A DNA stretch of 64,000 nucleotides from Rhizophagus irregularis (Eukaryota > Glomeromycota > Glomeromycetes > Glomerales > Glomeraceae): NCBI RefSeq assembly GCF_026210795.1, contig NC_089433.1, positions 5,605,001 to 5,669,000 on the forward strand, given 5' to 3'. The position numbers were made by a program, and so were the translations under genes. The notes under the pieces were generated by a model, which worked only from the letters and a program-made list of their open reading frames with translations, was not told where the DNA came from and did not search any database. The first letter of the stretch is position 1. Each line of letters begins with the position of its first letter. Positions 11,521 to 22,885 of the stretch are shown piece after piece.

Positions 11521-12340
11521 ATACTATGTGTTTATTGTTAAATAATTTTATCACGCATCACTAGTTTATTAACAAATCAATGCTTACTATTTCAGATTAA
11601 ATATTATATTTTTTATTTGAGTTGGATCATTTTGAATTGCAAGAAGTTTATAATGTGGCTACAATTTCTTTACTGATTAGAATCGCTTGTATTCATCAGA
11701 ATACATACACAATTTTTATTACACATTAGTATCGTGCAAAACAAATATTTATTAAAATTAAACAAATACCGTGTGCTTGCAATAACTAATTATCGTATAA
11801 TAAAACTCAAATTTGTATTAAGTTATTAAAAATTGCAAAAATGTTTGTATTAAAGACTTAAAGTACCACATTGGCGCATTAAATTTTGTTGATGCTTAAT
11901 TTAAATAATAAATAATTAATTTTTTGAAATAAAAGTATGTACTTAACTTTTGATTTACTCATTCCATTTGAAACTTAACTTTGTCTTTTGCGATCCAAAT
12001 TATATAAAATATTTTTGTAATCAATTTCAATCATAACAAGGAATTTGCATTCTAAGTAATGAATGTAGTCTGATAATAATACTCAAAAAATGTCTAAAAA
12101 AAATTTTATAATTTGACAATTATGCTAAAAAATTAAAGATATAGTGAAAAAAAATATAATAATACCATTTTCGAATTTAAATTTTAATTTAGTTTATTAG
12201 TTTTTGTTAATTCATTAATATAAATAATAATCAATCGGACATTCGGAAAGTGTATTATATAAATAAATAAAAAACAATAAACAGCAAAAATAACAATTAC
12301 TTATTATTTGTTACTCATTCTTTTCAATTACTTTTGTTCA
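11520..12340. other. AT-rich region with no supported gene
   Basis: Nothing recognisable on either strand. Stops are frequent in all frames. Confidence 0.4.
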
Positions 12341-12480
12341 TTATGTATTTAAACTTATTTAATTTCAAAAATGCAGACATACATTAAATAAACAATAACA
12401 ATAAAAAAAAAATAAAAATGCCATAAATGTTGAAAAGTAATCAATAATTTAATTTAATGCTTAATAAAGTAAAGTGTTAA
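12340..12480 (+). pseudogene. Degraded copy of the 7002-7316 gene
   Basis: The order of words matches 7010-7140 closely (TTATGTAT, AAACTTA, TTTCA, AAATG, ACATACATTAAAT, a Lys-rich A-run, ATGCCATAAATGTTG). Stop codons now interrupt it. The gene therefore had at least two local copies. Confidence 0.6.
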
Positions 12481-13080
12481 GTATCTGAGACAAGCGGTTG
12501 TGCTGTCTACAAAGAGAAGGAAAAAAAGCTAGCAAAATTTATTTACAAATAACAAAAATAGCTGTTTCATGATCATAATAAAGATATTAAATTTTTATAT
12601 TAATTCAACTCTTTTTTTTTTAATTTGAAAAAGTTGCATACGAGATTTTTTTAGCAATTAAATTTATGAGTTGTACAAAAGGTGTGTCAATTCGCACTAT
12701 TGCCAATTGACGCTTAAAATCAACTTTAAAATCTTAGTTGCATTTATTTTAAAGTTTTGAATTTGTATACTTTCTTTAATTAATTGTTGCCAATCTGTTG
12801 GCCAAAATATTTATTTATTTAAATAAAGTAAATCATAAACCTCTAAAATTTTATTTTAGTAATTATATGACTTATTTATTATGATAATTACTAATAAAAA
12901 AGAATTGGCTACGTTCAATTCCAAATTACATTTAGCGTTGTACTATTACCTGAAAGATTTAAAAAGTACCATATTATACAAAAGAAAATACATTAACTAA
13001 TGTATTATTATTCAGTTAATATTGATAATACAGTATTATAAAAAATTCTTTATATATCAGTTAATTAAGGCTATTAATCC

Positions 13081-13479
13081 ATGATAAAATTTTTCATTAA
13101 AATGGAAAAAGTATCGAATCTGAATGAACAATTATTAAGTGATAAATCAAATGTAATCAAAGGTCTATATATCTCAACAGATGGAACAAAAAAATCCCGT
13201 TATATTATCGGAACATTTAATGATCTTAGTACACTTTTAGCAGGAAATAAAATTCGCAAATGTACTATAGAATATCTAAACGGAAGTTATAAACTTTTAT
13301 ATGATTCGCAATCAAAAGAATCACAAAACGAATATTTAGCTCGCTATGTTGATAACACAAATGTTAATGGGCCTGTCATTATAATAAACGAAGAAAGAGA
13401 TTTGAAAGATACAGAGCATAAAACGTTGGGAAAAACTGCATTAAAAAATGTAGATTGGATTGGCTTTACATTAGATTAA
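13081..13479 (+). CDS. Small hypothetical protein, first of a tandem pair
   Basis: A 132-codon frame ending TAA; a second ATG at 13102 (MEKVSNLNEQ) is an equally good start. The protein is mixed alpha/beta in character with no Cys and no signal peptide. It has a motif-rich C-terminus, ARYVDNTNVNGPVIIINEE followed by HKTLG...NVDWIGFTLD. That C-terminus is repeated in the partial copy at 13975-14115, so the frame is under some constraint. Function is unknown. Confidence 0.6.
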   Translation: MIKFFIKMEKVSNLNEQLLSDKSNVIKGLYISTDGTKKSRYIIGTFNDLSTLLAGNKIRKCTIEYLNGSYKLLYDSQSKESQNEYLARYVDNTNVNGPVIIINEERDLKDTEHKTLGKTALKNVDWIGFTLD

Positions 13480-13974
13480 TTACAAAAAGTTAAATACTTT
13501 TAATGTATAATCATTTTCATTATTATATTAAGAAAGCGGTTAATAGGTCAAATCGTGTATCAAAATTTTTTTGCTCATTAAAATATTGAGATTGTTTTAT
13601 ATTCGATTGAAAATTTAGAATATTTTAGTAGTTATTTCATTTTGTGATTGGGTTTTCATGCAATATATTGGTTTTTAATAATACATAGAAATAATAATTA
13701 ATAAAATAAATTAATATGCATATATATAATAAACTGAATTTGTGATATTTTAAAGATGCTATCAACGTTGATTCATCATTAAAACTTGGCTTGTTTAATA
13801 TTTGATATCAATTCAAGCGGTTTATCACATAGTTCTGTATCCGTATCGAACATAGGTGACTACTCAACAAACCGTCATCATTATTATACGATACTTTATA
13901 CCTTTTAAAAAAAATTCTGAAAAGATTCCGATAAATGATCATTTTTCTAGTTTTCATTCCAAAAAAACTCAGAC

Positions 13975-14115
13975 ATGAAATATGTTGATAACACGCTCAT
14001 TGATGGGTTCATAATTATTATAAATGATAAAAAAGATTTGAAAATTACTGATCACAAAACGTTAGGCGAAAAAGCATTCAAGAATGTGAAGTGGATTGGC
14101 TTTACAAAAGATTAA
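13975..14115 (+). pseudogene. Partial second copy of the 13081 gene
   Basis: The frame begins MKYVDNTLIDGFIIIIND and ends KNVKWIGFTKD plus TAA, about 47 codons aligned to the last third of the 13081 protein. A TTTTCTAG acceptor-like site lies at about 13943-13950, so it might instead be the last exon of a longer gene. No convincing upstream exon is seen in 13500-13940. Confidence 0.5.
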
Positions 14116-14985
14116 TAGGCTATCCCAGATTTCCAGTAACATTAAACGAATTGTGTAACTATGTAAATATCACCATAGTTATAAAGAAAATTTTAAATTG
14201 ACAGTAAAAACAATTTTTTTCTTTAAACTAACCTTTGTTTTAAATATGGAATTAATAATTATCAAACGTAATTTGTATAATTTTTATAAGAATAAAATTG
14301 GAATTGTTATGTGTTGAACACATCATGATGAATGTTGTAGCATAGCTTCATTAAACATATCCAACTGAATCGTTCGTAAATTTAGAAAAATTGTCAGTTA
14401 ATTTATTTGTCCTACTTTTCAAAAATTATTGAAAGAAAAATATATTGTATGAATCGCTAGTGCAATTATTTTCAATTTATTATCTAATAAACAATTTGTC
14501 ACGCTTTATAAGGATGGATGTTCAGGACTGTTGGCGCAAAACTCATGAAATTATGAAGAATTTAATTGGTTTCTTCGTTATAACAAGAGTTGTGAATAGT
14601 TAAATGTCACGTGAGAGTAAAAATTCGTTATTTTGCGAGTTCGTTATATCGAAAGCTGACTGTATGGTTTATTTTCAGATTATATATATAATTTTTTACA
14701 TCAAAAACAGACCATAACTTATTGATCACAATCGTTGCATAATCGATAATTTATTATTATTATTTTTTTTTTGATGCATCGCATAATATATTAGCAAAAT
14801 ATAAAAGCTCGAGATAAAGACATAACATTTTCTCTTTATATTGATATAAAGCTAAAACAAATCCCATCTCGTAAGAGTAACAGAATTATATCAATGGTGA
14901 TACTGGATATGTTAACTTTCTATATATACAGTATATCTATCATAAATCCTTTAAATTTGAAAATTATATTTCAAGAAACTCTGAA
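14116..14985. other. Intergenic, AT-rich
   Basis: No gene is supported. A slightly GC-richer stretch at 14511-14665 (containing TCACGTGA) has no open frame of note. Confidence 0.4.
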
Positions 14986-16027
14986 TCAATCAGTGTTTTC
15001 GCTTTTAATTTCAGAATATTTATCTTGATTATTATCCGCTTCTGCTTCACTAGATTTATCTGAGGTCAGAGCTAAAATTGATAAAAGTAAATTATTAAAT
15101 ATGTTATTTAAACAAAAAGCAATATTATTATAATTGTGATTACCAAGGTATAATCTTTTGTTGCTTTTTGACATATTTTCTCTAAAATTCTTTAAAGATT
15201 TTTCCTAAATCACAACATCAAATTACGAATTATAAAAATATTTAAATATATTTTAAGCTAGTAAAAATTTATATAATTACCTGACAGGTAGCAATTTTTA
15301 ATTTACTTGCAGAATCAGCGTTTAATAAAATCCAATTATCTTCATTAACGGAAGGAAAAGAACGGGTAATTAAATCATTAATAGCTTCAGAAGTATTTTC
15401 ATTAAATAATACATTTTCTATAATGAATCCATTATCTCTCATTTCAATCCAAGCTGAAGTATTTTCTCTTGGAGCTGAATTATTTTCCCAACTTCTTTGT
15501 GTAAACAATATTATGTGATTAAGATAAAGTGAAACGTTAGCAGGTCGACCTCTAGAAGCAACTATACTAGGTGAATTGTGATTCTGAAATTTTGACTGAT
15601 TTCTTTTCCTCTTTTTAGTAATCGGCATATGTCTATTTTTAATGGCTTCTTCTCTTAACCTAGAATCTCCAGAATTATTAATACTTGATGTTAATAAGTA
15701 TGATGGCAAATTACTTTCAATATTAATTGAGCCAGGAACGATACTTGGTGAGGTATTCTTGTGAAATGCAGTAAAATGATCACAATATTTGCATTTCAAT
15801 TCGTTATTAGGATTAGCTAAAAAAGCTTGACATCCACAGAAAACTCCATCTTTTTGACAAGCTCCTAATAATGGCGTTGAAGTATTGTGAAGTGCAGGAG
15901 AAAAACCGGTATGAAACGCATTATAATGATGGCAATAATAACATTTCTCTGGATTATTCTCATCTTCTTTATAAGTTTGACAACCACAATATTTATTGTT
16001 AAAATTACAAACACCAAGTAGGAACAT
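14986..16027 (-). CDS. Two-module Cys/His-rich protein, paralogue B
   Basis: On the minus strand, exons 16027-15281, 15204-15144 and 15071-14986 join in frame to a 297-residue protein ending in TGA. Splice positions match paralogue A (7696-8613) exactly, including the 61-nt middle exon encoding SLKNFRENMSKSNKRLYL. The two N-terminal modules (GVCNFNNKYCGCQTY and GACQKDGVFCGCQAF, each followed by CxxCxHxxAxH) are intact. Compared with A it has a longer, Ser/Arg/Asn-rich linker (about residues 105-170, with KKRKRN as a possible nuclear signal) and a longer acidic tail. The role is unknown; a zinc-dependent binding protein is the most that can be said. Confidence 0.85.
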
Positions 16028-16450
16028 TTTTCCTTAAACAAAAGAAAAAAAGAAAGAAATTCTTTGTACAATCGTTTGTTAAAGATATATTTATACTTTT
16101 AAGTAATAAATACGCATTCAGCAGATTGCAAAACTGTTAATAATGGTGGCATGGTCCGAAATATGGATTGGCGCAGTGGAAATCTGAATTGCAAATGCAT
16201 ACTGAATTGCCTTAATTGCAAACATTCCTTGTGAAAATGGAAAAACTTGTTTATTTAAAACCATATAAATTAGCTTTCATATGTTTTAGAAAAAGATGGT
16301 ACATTTAAGACAATAATGATGAGGGCAAAAGACTTAGAAAACGTCTGATTAGTGCTTCACTTACTGAATTGACGCGTCTCTTAATCAACTACTAAAAAGC
16401 AATTATGAAGCTAATCTTCTATTGACCTCAAATTAGAAACATTTGGTGAT
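16028..16450. other. Intergenic between paralogue B and the hAT element
   Basis: No gene seen. It ends in the left target-site duplication TTGGTGAT (16443-16450). Confidence 0.5.
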
Positions 16451-16919
16451 TAGAGCTCTGAACGGGTCAGGTAGGGTCAGGTAATTGACTTAACCCGACC
16501 TGTCTCATTTTTTTCAGATCGGATTAAGTGTCAACCCAAATATAAAAATAACTTGACCTGACCCGATCCAACCTGACCTGATTTTTATTAAAAAAATTTT
16601 TTTTTTTTGACCTTGCTGTTATTATATTTTATGTTGTATTTTATTACTAAATAAAAAAACCATAGAAATCATTTATGATATATAAAATGATATCAATAAC
16701 AATGCTAATTAGTTAAATTTTATACAACTGGAAAAATTTTATTATTAATAACTGTAAATTTTAATTCCCCCCTCACACACATACTACGGCCTGTTCAGCT
16801 TTCTGAGTTATCCCAAGGCCATTTTCTAAAAATTAAAAAGAAAGAAAACGTTAACACAGGTCGAACAGATGTCATTGTCGCAAAATTTGCCTGGAATTTT
16901 TCTGGCAAATTGAGAATTA

Positions 16920-17680
16920 TCCCAGTAAATTAGGGTAAATTGTGTTACAATTTTGGGATAATGTAGGTCTTACAATTTGGCAAATTTTGTCAAAATGGCG
17001 GAATTCCTACAAATGTTCCAATTCAAATGTTGAGAAATTTTTCAGTAAATTATCATTAAATTGTGGGAAATTTTAGGCAAATCTTTAGTAATGATATGCA
17101 AACGAAGTGCAAATTGTGGTGAATTTAGTTAAATTTTTAGTAATTTTATGCAAACGTAATGTAAATTGTGGTGAATTTTAGGCAAATTTTTAGTAATGCT
17201 ATGCAAACGAAGTGCAAATTGTGGTGAATTTTGTTAAATTTTTAGTAATTTTATGTAAACGTAATGCAAATTGTGGTGAATTTAGTTAAATTTTTAGTAA
17301 TTTTATGTAAACGTAATGCAAATTGTGGTAAATTATAGTGAATTTTTAGTAATTTCATGCAAAAGTAATGCAAATTGTGGTAAATTGTAGTGTATTTTTA
17401 GTAATGTTATATAAATTGTTGAAAATTTAGGTGAATTTTTCAGCAATGTTGTGCAAACGTAATACAAATTGTGGTAAATTTTGCATTTTTTCGGTAAATG
17501 TTAGCTAAACTTTTGATAATTTAGTGAAATTTAGGATAATTTCGGACAATTGAGTGAAAATGTTTTACTGATTTTGGACAATTGAGTGTAAACGGTATAA
17601 ATGCAACATTTTCGGAGATAATTTAGTGAAATTTTGGACAATTGAGTGAAATTTAGTAATAATTTTAAACAATTTAGTGT
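16920..17680. repeat. Subterminal repeats, about 60-bp period
   Basis: About ten diverged copies of a unit containing GCAAATTGTGGTGAATTT, a GTTAAATTTTTAGTAAT block and TATGCAAACG(T/A)A. They grade into 'AATTTAGTGAAATTT' and 'GGACAATTGAGTG' motifs further in. The inverted counterpart is at 54080-54880. Such dense subterminal repeats are typical of CACTA-like transposase-binding arms. Confidence 0.75.
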
Positions 17681-17799
17681 AAACGCCATGACAATTTAAA
17701 ACACTGTTTTAATAATTTCATATAATTTATTATAATTTTATTTATTAATAAATGTACAATTATTATTATTTAACGATAATCTATGGATAATCTGCACCT

Positions 17800-20100
17800 C
17801 TAATTCATTCATGTATCAAATGTCCAGTGCCAAAGTAGAAGCCGGTGTAAACCTAAAAAAAAAAGAAAAAAACGAAGCGTTAATAAACATTTCGTTGAAA
17901 AAATCAAAATAAAGAAACATTTCGAAGTATATACCTTCGAACTGTTAAATTCCATATGTTCAAGGACCATTGAACCTAAAAAATAAAAAAATGAAACATT
18001 AATATACGTTTCGTTGAAAAAATAAAAAAAATAAAAAAATGAAACATTAATATACGTTTCGTTGAAAAAATCAAAATAAAGAAACATTTCGAAGTATATA
18101 CCTTCGAAATGTTAAATTCCATACGTTCAAGGACCGTTGAACCTAAAAAATAAAAAAATGAAACATTAATATACGTTTCGTTGAAAAAATCAAATTAAAG
18201 AAACATTTCGAAATATATACCTTTCGAAATGTTAAATTCCATATGTACAAAGACCGCTGAACCTAAAAAATAAAAAAAAAATGAAACGTTAATATACGTT
18301 TCGTTAAAAAAAATCAAAATAAAAAAAATATTTCGAAGTATACCTTCAAAATATTGAATTCCGGTTTGTCCAATGAGCCGCTGAACCTAAAAAAATATAA
18401 AAAAAAATGAAACATTAATATACGTTTCGTTGAAAAATAAAAAAAATATTTTGAAGTATACCTTCGAAATGTTTCCCTTTTCCCTTTCGTTTCACCCTTC
18501 CCTTTCATCTTCTCCTTCACCTTTCGTTTTCGTTCTCAACTTTCTCTTTCGTTTTCTCCTTTCCCTTAAAGAAACAAAGAAAAAAGAAAAAAATTTTAAT
18601 AAATATAAACAAAATAACGAAATTTCTCTAATTCCCTTTACCTTATTACCTTCCACCCAAAGCCTGGTTCGTGAATTCGTTCCGGCGTTCCTACAATAAA
18701 AGAAAAAAAAATAACGTTTAAAACGTTACTAAAAAAAGCACTAAACTCCCCTCTACCCTATTACCTTTCACACAAACAAAGTCCGGTTCGTAATTTCGTC
18801 CGGAGTTCCTACAAAAAGAAGAAAGAAATGTTAGAAACGTTTCCTTACAAAAAATAATTAAAAAAAAAATTTTTTTTTTTAAAGTTTTGAAGCGAAACGC
18901 TTCGAAACTTACCACATTTTACCGATTCGGAATATTGGAGCACGGACCTATAAAAAAAAAAGAAAAAGAAATGTTAAAACGTTTCTAAAAAATTAAAAAA
19001 GAAAGAACTCTTCAAACTTTTTCTCCCAAATACCTTCAAGTCCGGTTCGTAAAAATTCATCTGGCAATTCCTACAAAAAAAACAAAAAATAAAAAAAAGA
19101 AACGTTAAGAACGTTTCTAAAATGCAAAAAAAATTGAATTATCTCTCTTTCTTTCTTTAATTATCCAAAGACCTTTCGTCCGGCGTTCCTATAAAAGAAA
19201 AAAGAAACGTTAGAACGTTTCTTAGTAAAAAATAAAATAAAATCAAGTTTCGCAGCGAGACGCTGCGAAACTTACCATATTTTATCGATTTAGAATATTG
19301 GAGCACAGAACCTACAAAAAAAGAACATTAGAAAGTTCCTTTAAAAATCAAAAAAAATAAAAATAAAGTTTCGTAACGAAATATTCGTTACGAAACTTAC
19401 CATTTCGCCGTTTCGGATCCTTGGAATACCAAAACCTACAAAAAAGAATAAAGAACGTTAGTATTTAGTAACGTTCCTTTTAAAAATAAAAAAAAAGAAT
19501 CGAAGTTTCAAAACGAAACTTTGAAACCTAACCGAAATCCAAGATCGGAAGGAATCCAGAGTGTATCTACAAAAAAAGAAGAAACATTAGCTAACGTTTC
19601 TTAAAAAAATTTAATAAAATTAAGTTTCGCAACGCAACGTTGCAAAACTTACCGGTTCGTTTCGATTCCATCATCCAAACGTCTGGCGTTTCTACATAAA
19701 GAAAAAGGAAACTTAGAAACGTTTCTTTACAAAAATTAAAAAAAAAAAATTAAAAAGTTTCAAAGCGAAACGCTTCAAAACTTACCATTTTCGTTTCCTC
19801 GTTTCCTAAGTCAAAAATACTGAAAGACTTAAAAAAAAAATAAAGGATCATTAAAAAAAATGATCCTTATAAAAGTAAAAAAAAAAAATTTATTTTAAAG
19901 TTTCGAAGCGAAACGCTTCAAAACTTACCATAATTTCAGTTCGTTTCCCAAAGTAAAAACATCGAAAATCCTACAAAAAAGAAAGAAAGGAAACGTTAGA
20001 AACGTTTTCTTGCAACAAAGATTAAAAAAAAAAAAAAATTAAAAAAGTTTCGAAGCGTTTCGCTTCGAAACTTACCATAGTTTTTCTGAAAGACGGTTCC
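17800..20100 (-). repeat. Array of intron-like hairpin units (minus strand)
   Basis: Read on the minus strand, about 18-20 units alternate micro-exons of roughly 20-45 nt with intron-like segments. Each segment starts GTAAGTTTCG-type, folds into a hairpin, contains a second hairpin (AAACGTT...AACGTTT) and ends T-rich with TTTTGTAG or TTTTAG. Hairpin stems differ between units, for example TTTCGCAGC/GCTGCGAAA near 19250 and TTCGTAACGAA-type near 19375, yet each remains self-complementary. It is the inverted copy of the 51810-53960 array. Confidence 0.8.
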
Positions 20101-20579
20101 GGGAAAGAGAAAGGGAAAGGGGGAAGGAGTGGGGATCGAAAAGAGAAGGGAAAGGGCGGAGGGGAGAAGGGGAGAAAAGAGGGAAGGTGAAGGTGAGAGA
20201 AAGAGGGAAGGAGAAAAAAGAGGGAAGGGGAAGGTGAGAGAAAGTAGAAAGGTGAAGGTGAAAGAAAGAGGGAACGGGAAGGTGAGAGAAAGAGGAAAGG
20301 GGAAGGTGAAAGAAAGAGGGAAGGGGAAGGTGAGAGAAAGAGGGGAAGGAGAAGGGCGAAAGAAAAGAGAGGTAAAGGTGAGAAAAAAAAAATTAAGCTT
20401 TTGCTAAAAAAGCTTAATTTTTTTTTCGTTATACTGCAGCCGAAGCTGCGGTAATTATTAAGTAATATCACGTGACGCACGTGATATATAATTTTATATA
20501 AATAGGGGCTTTCCCCCGCCCCAGAAATTTTTTTTTTTTATTTTAATAATTTTAAATAGATGTATATATATGCTTATAT

Positions 20580-20740
20580 ATACATATATATATATCTATT
20601 AACTAATACTTTACGAAAAGCCCTCCTCTGTAAACAGGTAGAGGCCATAAAGTACCTATAGGGGGAGAGCCATTGCTGCTCCCTCCGCCTGTTTATAGTG
20701 ACAAAAAGAGGGAGTCTTCAGTAGTAAGGTTTAGTACTAA
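20580..20740. other. GC-richer structured stretch
   Basis: In an otherwise AT-rich area this stretch has nested complementary segments. GCCCTCCTCTG (20611) faces AGAGGGAGTC (20707), AAACAGG faces CCTGTTT, and GGGAG-AGCCATTGCTG-CTCCC forms a hairpin. It could be a transcribed structured RNA, a promoter region or a remnant of one. Nothing shows which. Confidence 0.35.
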
Positions 20741-20879
20741 ATTAAACATCACAACACATCGTGTTGATACATTGTTTATATTAACAATGTGATTTAATGT
20801 TAAATAATTCATTTAGAATATAAATATTATAAATTTAATAATGTTCGTAATTTACAAATAAATAAAAATAAAAATTAAC

Positions 20880-21740
20880 AATTTTAATGTAATTAAGTGT
20901 AATGCTACGTTATCCAGTGTAATTGTAGTATTTTTTTTGTGTTTTTTAGCGCAATTCCGTGTTTTTTAGTGCAATTCCGCATTTTTTAGTGCAATTTCAC
21001 ATTTTCCAGTATAACGCAAAATTTTCTAAAAAATATAATAATTGTGGTACTTTTTAGTGTAATGCTACATTGTCTAGTGTAATTGTGGTATTTTTTAGTG
21101 CAATGCCGCATAATTTAGTATAGTGCTACATTTTTTAGTATAATTTAATGTAATGTGGAATTTTCCAAAAAATGTGATAATTGTAATGCTTTTTAGTGTA
21201 ATTTGGTGAAATGCTACATTTTCCAGTGTAATGCCATATTATTGAGCATTTTCAAAAAAAAATGTAACATTTTAATATTCTGACAAAAGTGAAACATTTG
21301 ACCAAAAAAACATAAAATTTGCTGAAAATATGCAACATTTGACAGAAAATATAGAATTTTCATAAAAAATATACCATTTGCCAGAAAATTGGAATATTTG
21401 ACAAAATTTGATTTTAATTGACAATGTTACAACAATTTTATGAAATGTTGTTACAATGATGTCACATTGGAGATAAAATGCAGCATTTTCATAAAAATGC
21501 ACCATTTGCAAGAAAATTGGAACATTTGACAGAAAAAAAGCAAAATTTGATTTTAATGACAATGTTATAACAATGTCATAACAATGTTACGAAATGTTAC
21601 ATTTGAGGTGTAATGTAGCATTTTCCCAAAATTTCATAAGATTTGCTAAATCGGACAATGTTGTAACAATGCTATTCCAAAAAATTGCTCAGCGTAATGT
21701 AGCATTTTCCACAATTTCCCACCATTTTCCAGGAAAATGG
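20880..21740. repeat. Second subterminal arm of the 4.9 kb element
   Basis: Repeats of GTGTAATGCTACATT(T/G)TCCAGTGTAAT-type occupy 20880-21240. Motifs CAGAAAATTGGAA(C/T)ATTTGACA and GACAATGTTA(C/T)AACAATG occupy 21280-21640. It ends in TTCGACCTGTG at 21789. These are unlike the left-arm repeats in detail but equal in style. Confidence 0.65.
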
Positions 21741-21929
21741 GGAATTTGCATTTTTTGAATTTTGGACAATGGTGCCCCTTCGACCTGTGTAATAAATGTT
21801 CCTTAAAAAAAATTATCAAATCTCTCTTTCTAATACACATACCGTGGCCTGTTCATTATCTAAAGGCCGTTCCTAAAAAAAAATTATCAAACCCCCTTCT
21901 CTAATGCACATACTGTCATCTAAAGGCCG

Positions 21930-22190
21930 TTCCTATACTTCATCTGATAACAAATCTAATGATAGTGACGATAGCGAACTGAAAGTGATAAAGAAAAAGG
22001 GGAGATAAAGGCACGCTATCCTATCATATGAATCACGATGAAGAACACATAATATCCAACAAAGTGACGAATAACAATTCAAATTATCAAACCGCTGACA
22101 TCCCACATGAAGAATCTATAGGCAAAACTGGTCGTTTATTTGTTAGGAATTTACCTTACATTTGTACAGAATACGATTTACTAAAAAAAA
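21930..22190 (+). pseudogene. Captured fragment of an RRM-protein gene (MRD1/RBM19-like)
   Basis: The frame from 22028 ends with TGRLFVRNLPYICTEYDL, a first RRM strand with the RNP2-type LFVRNLPY. The words match my recollection of the Mrd1/RBM19 family of rRNA-processing proteins. Just upstream, in another frame, is an acidic Ser/Asp stretch (SSDNKSNDSDDSELK) of the kind preceding that RRM. The RRM stops after about 18 residues and runs into intron-like repeats. The piece lies inside the hAT element, between the nested element and the transposase, so it is best read as a host-gene fragment carried by the transposon. Confidence 0.6.
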
Positions 22191-22520
22191 AAATAAAGAA
22201 AATGTTAATAACGTTCAGTTTATTAACATTTCTAAACGCAAAAATCCCCTATTACAACTTACCTAAGGTCTTCAAGGCCGTTCTATACAAATAAATAAAA
22301 GGAAACATTAAGAATGTTCAGTTTATTTACATTTCTTTAAATAATAACACAAAAATCCCTTTATTACAACTTACCCAAGCTCCAAAGCTGTTCCCTATAA
22401 AAATAAAACAAAAAAGAAACGTTAATAATGTTTATTAACATTTCTTTAAGTAAATGGTGTAAAACTTCCTCCATTACAACTTACCCAAGGTATAACTTGC
22501 CATTAAAAAAAAATTAGCAG
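22185..22520 (-). repeat. Three intron-like units with 20-nt micro-exons (minus strand)
   Basis: On the minus strand the micro-exons GGAACAGCTTTGGAGCTTG and AACGGCCTTGAAGACCTTA are bounded by TATAG acceptors and GGTAAGTTGTAAT donors. Each intron-like segment holds an AACATT...AACGTTTC hairpin before the pyrimidine tract. The style is that of the larger arrays but the sequence family differs. They run antisense to the RRM fragment. Confidence 0.6.
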
Positions 22521-22885
22521 TTAATCATACGACTGATACTGAAACTGCAGTTATTACCGAAACTGATCAGAGTCTGATTTTTTTTGGTCGGGTCAGATCA
22601 GGTACCCGACTCGACCTGAATATTTTTGTATAATTTCAAAGTGGCTTATGAGAATTTTAATAATAATAACGAAGTTTTTTTGCAAGTTGCAACTGATAAA
22701 AATAAAGATTATATATTTTTATTTAATTACTTAAAAGAGCTGTTTATTTATATAAACGGTAATGTGCTAGGTTTCAAAATTAACAATACAGTTATTTATA
22801 AAATCTGCCGGGATATGTAGTAATTACAATATTAATGCAATATGACAATTTATTAGTAAGTTTTGGCGTACTGCGTACATATATA

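Larger units (their letters stand above)
16855..20445 (+). repeat. Left partner of a 3.6 kb inverted duplication
   Basis: Reverse-complement similarity to 51416-55089 is visible along the whole stretch. Shared landmarks are the terminal CACAGGTCGAACAGATGTCA, the 'GTAATGCAAATTGTGGT' repeats, the micro-exons and hairpins, the GAAAGAGGGAAGG purine tract and the AAGCTT hairpin. Similarity stops abruptly at CGTTATAC(T/C)GCAGC. In the right copy this point coincides with the last codons and stop of the helicase gene. Confidence 0.85.
16855..21789. mobile_element. 4.9 kb nested element with CACAGGTCGAA ends
   Basis: The ends are CACAGGTCGAACAG on the left and TTCGACCTGTG on the right, with a possible 3-bp duplication TAA (16852-16854, 21790-21792). 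It lies inside the hAT element. Order: subterminal repeat arm (16860-17700), intron-like hairpin array on the minus strand (17.8-20.1 kb), purine tract (20105-20390), AAGCTT hairpin (20393-20428), a middle part, then a second subterminal arm (20880-21740). The left 3.6 kb is an inverted copy of 51416-55089. No complete gene lies inside, so it looks like an internally deleted, non-autonomous member. CAC...GTG ends with 3-bp duplication suggest a CACTA-like class; this is inference. Confidence 0.75.

Noticed and set aside
20129-20407. Open frames over the GAAAGAGGGAAGG purine tract (and the mirror frame at 51602-51835)
   Set aside because: Low-complexity sequence stays open on both strands and is part of the inverted duplication. 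Composition explains the frame.
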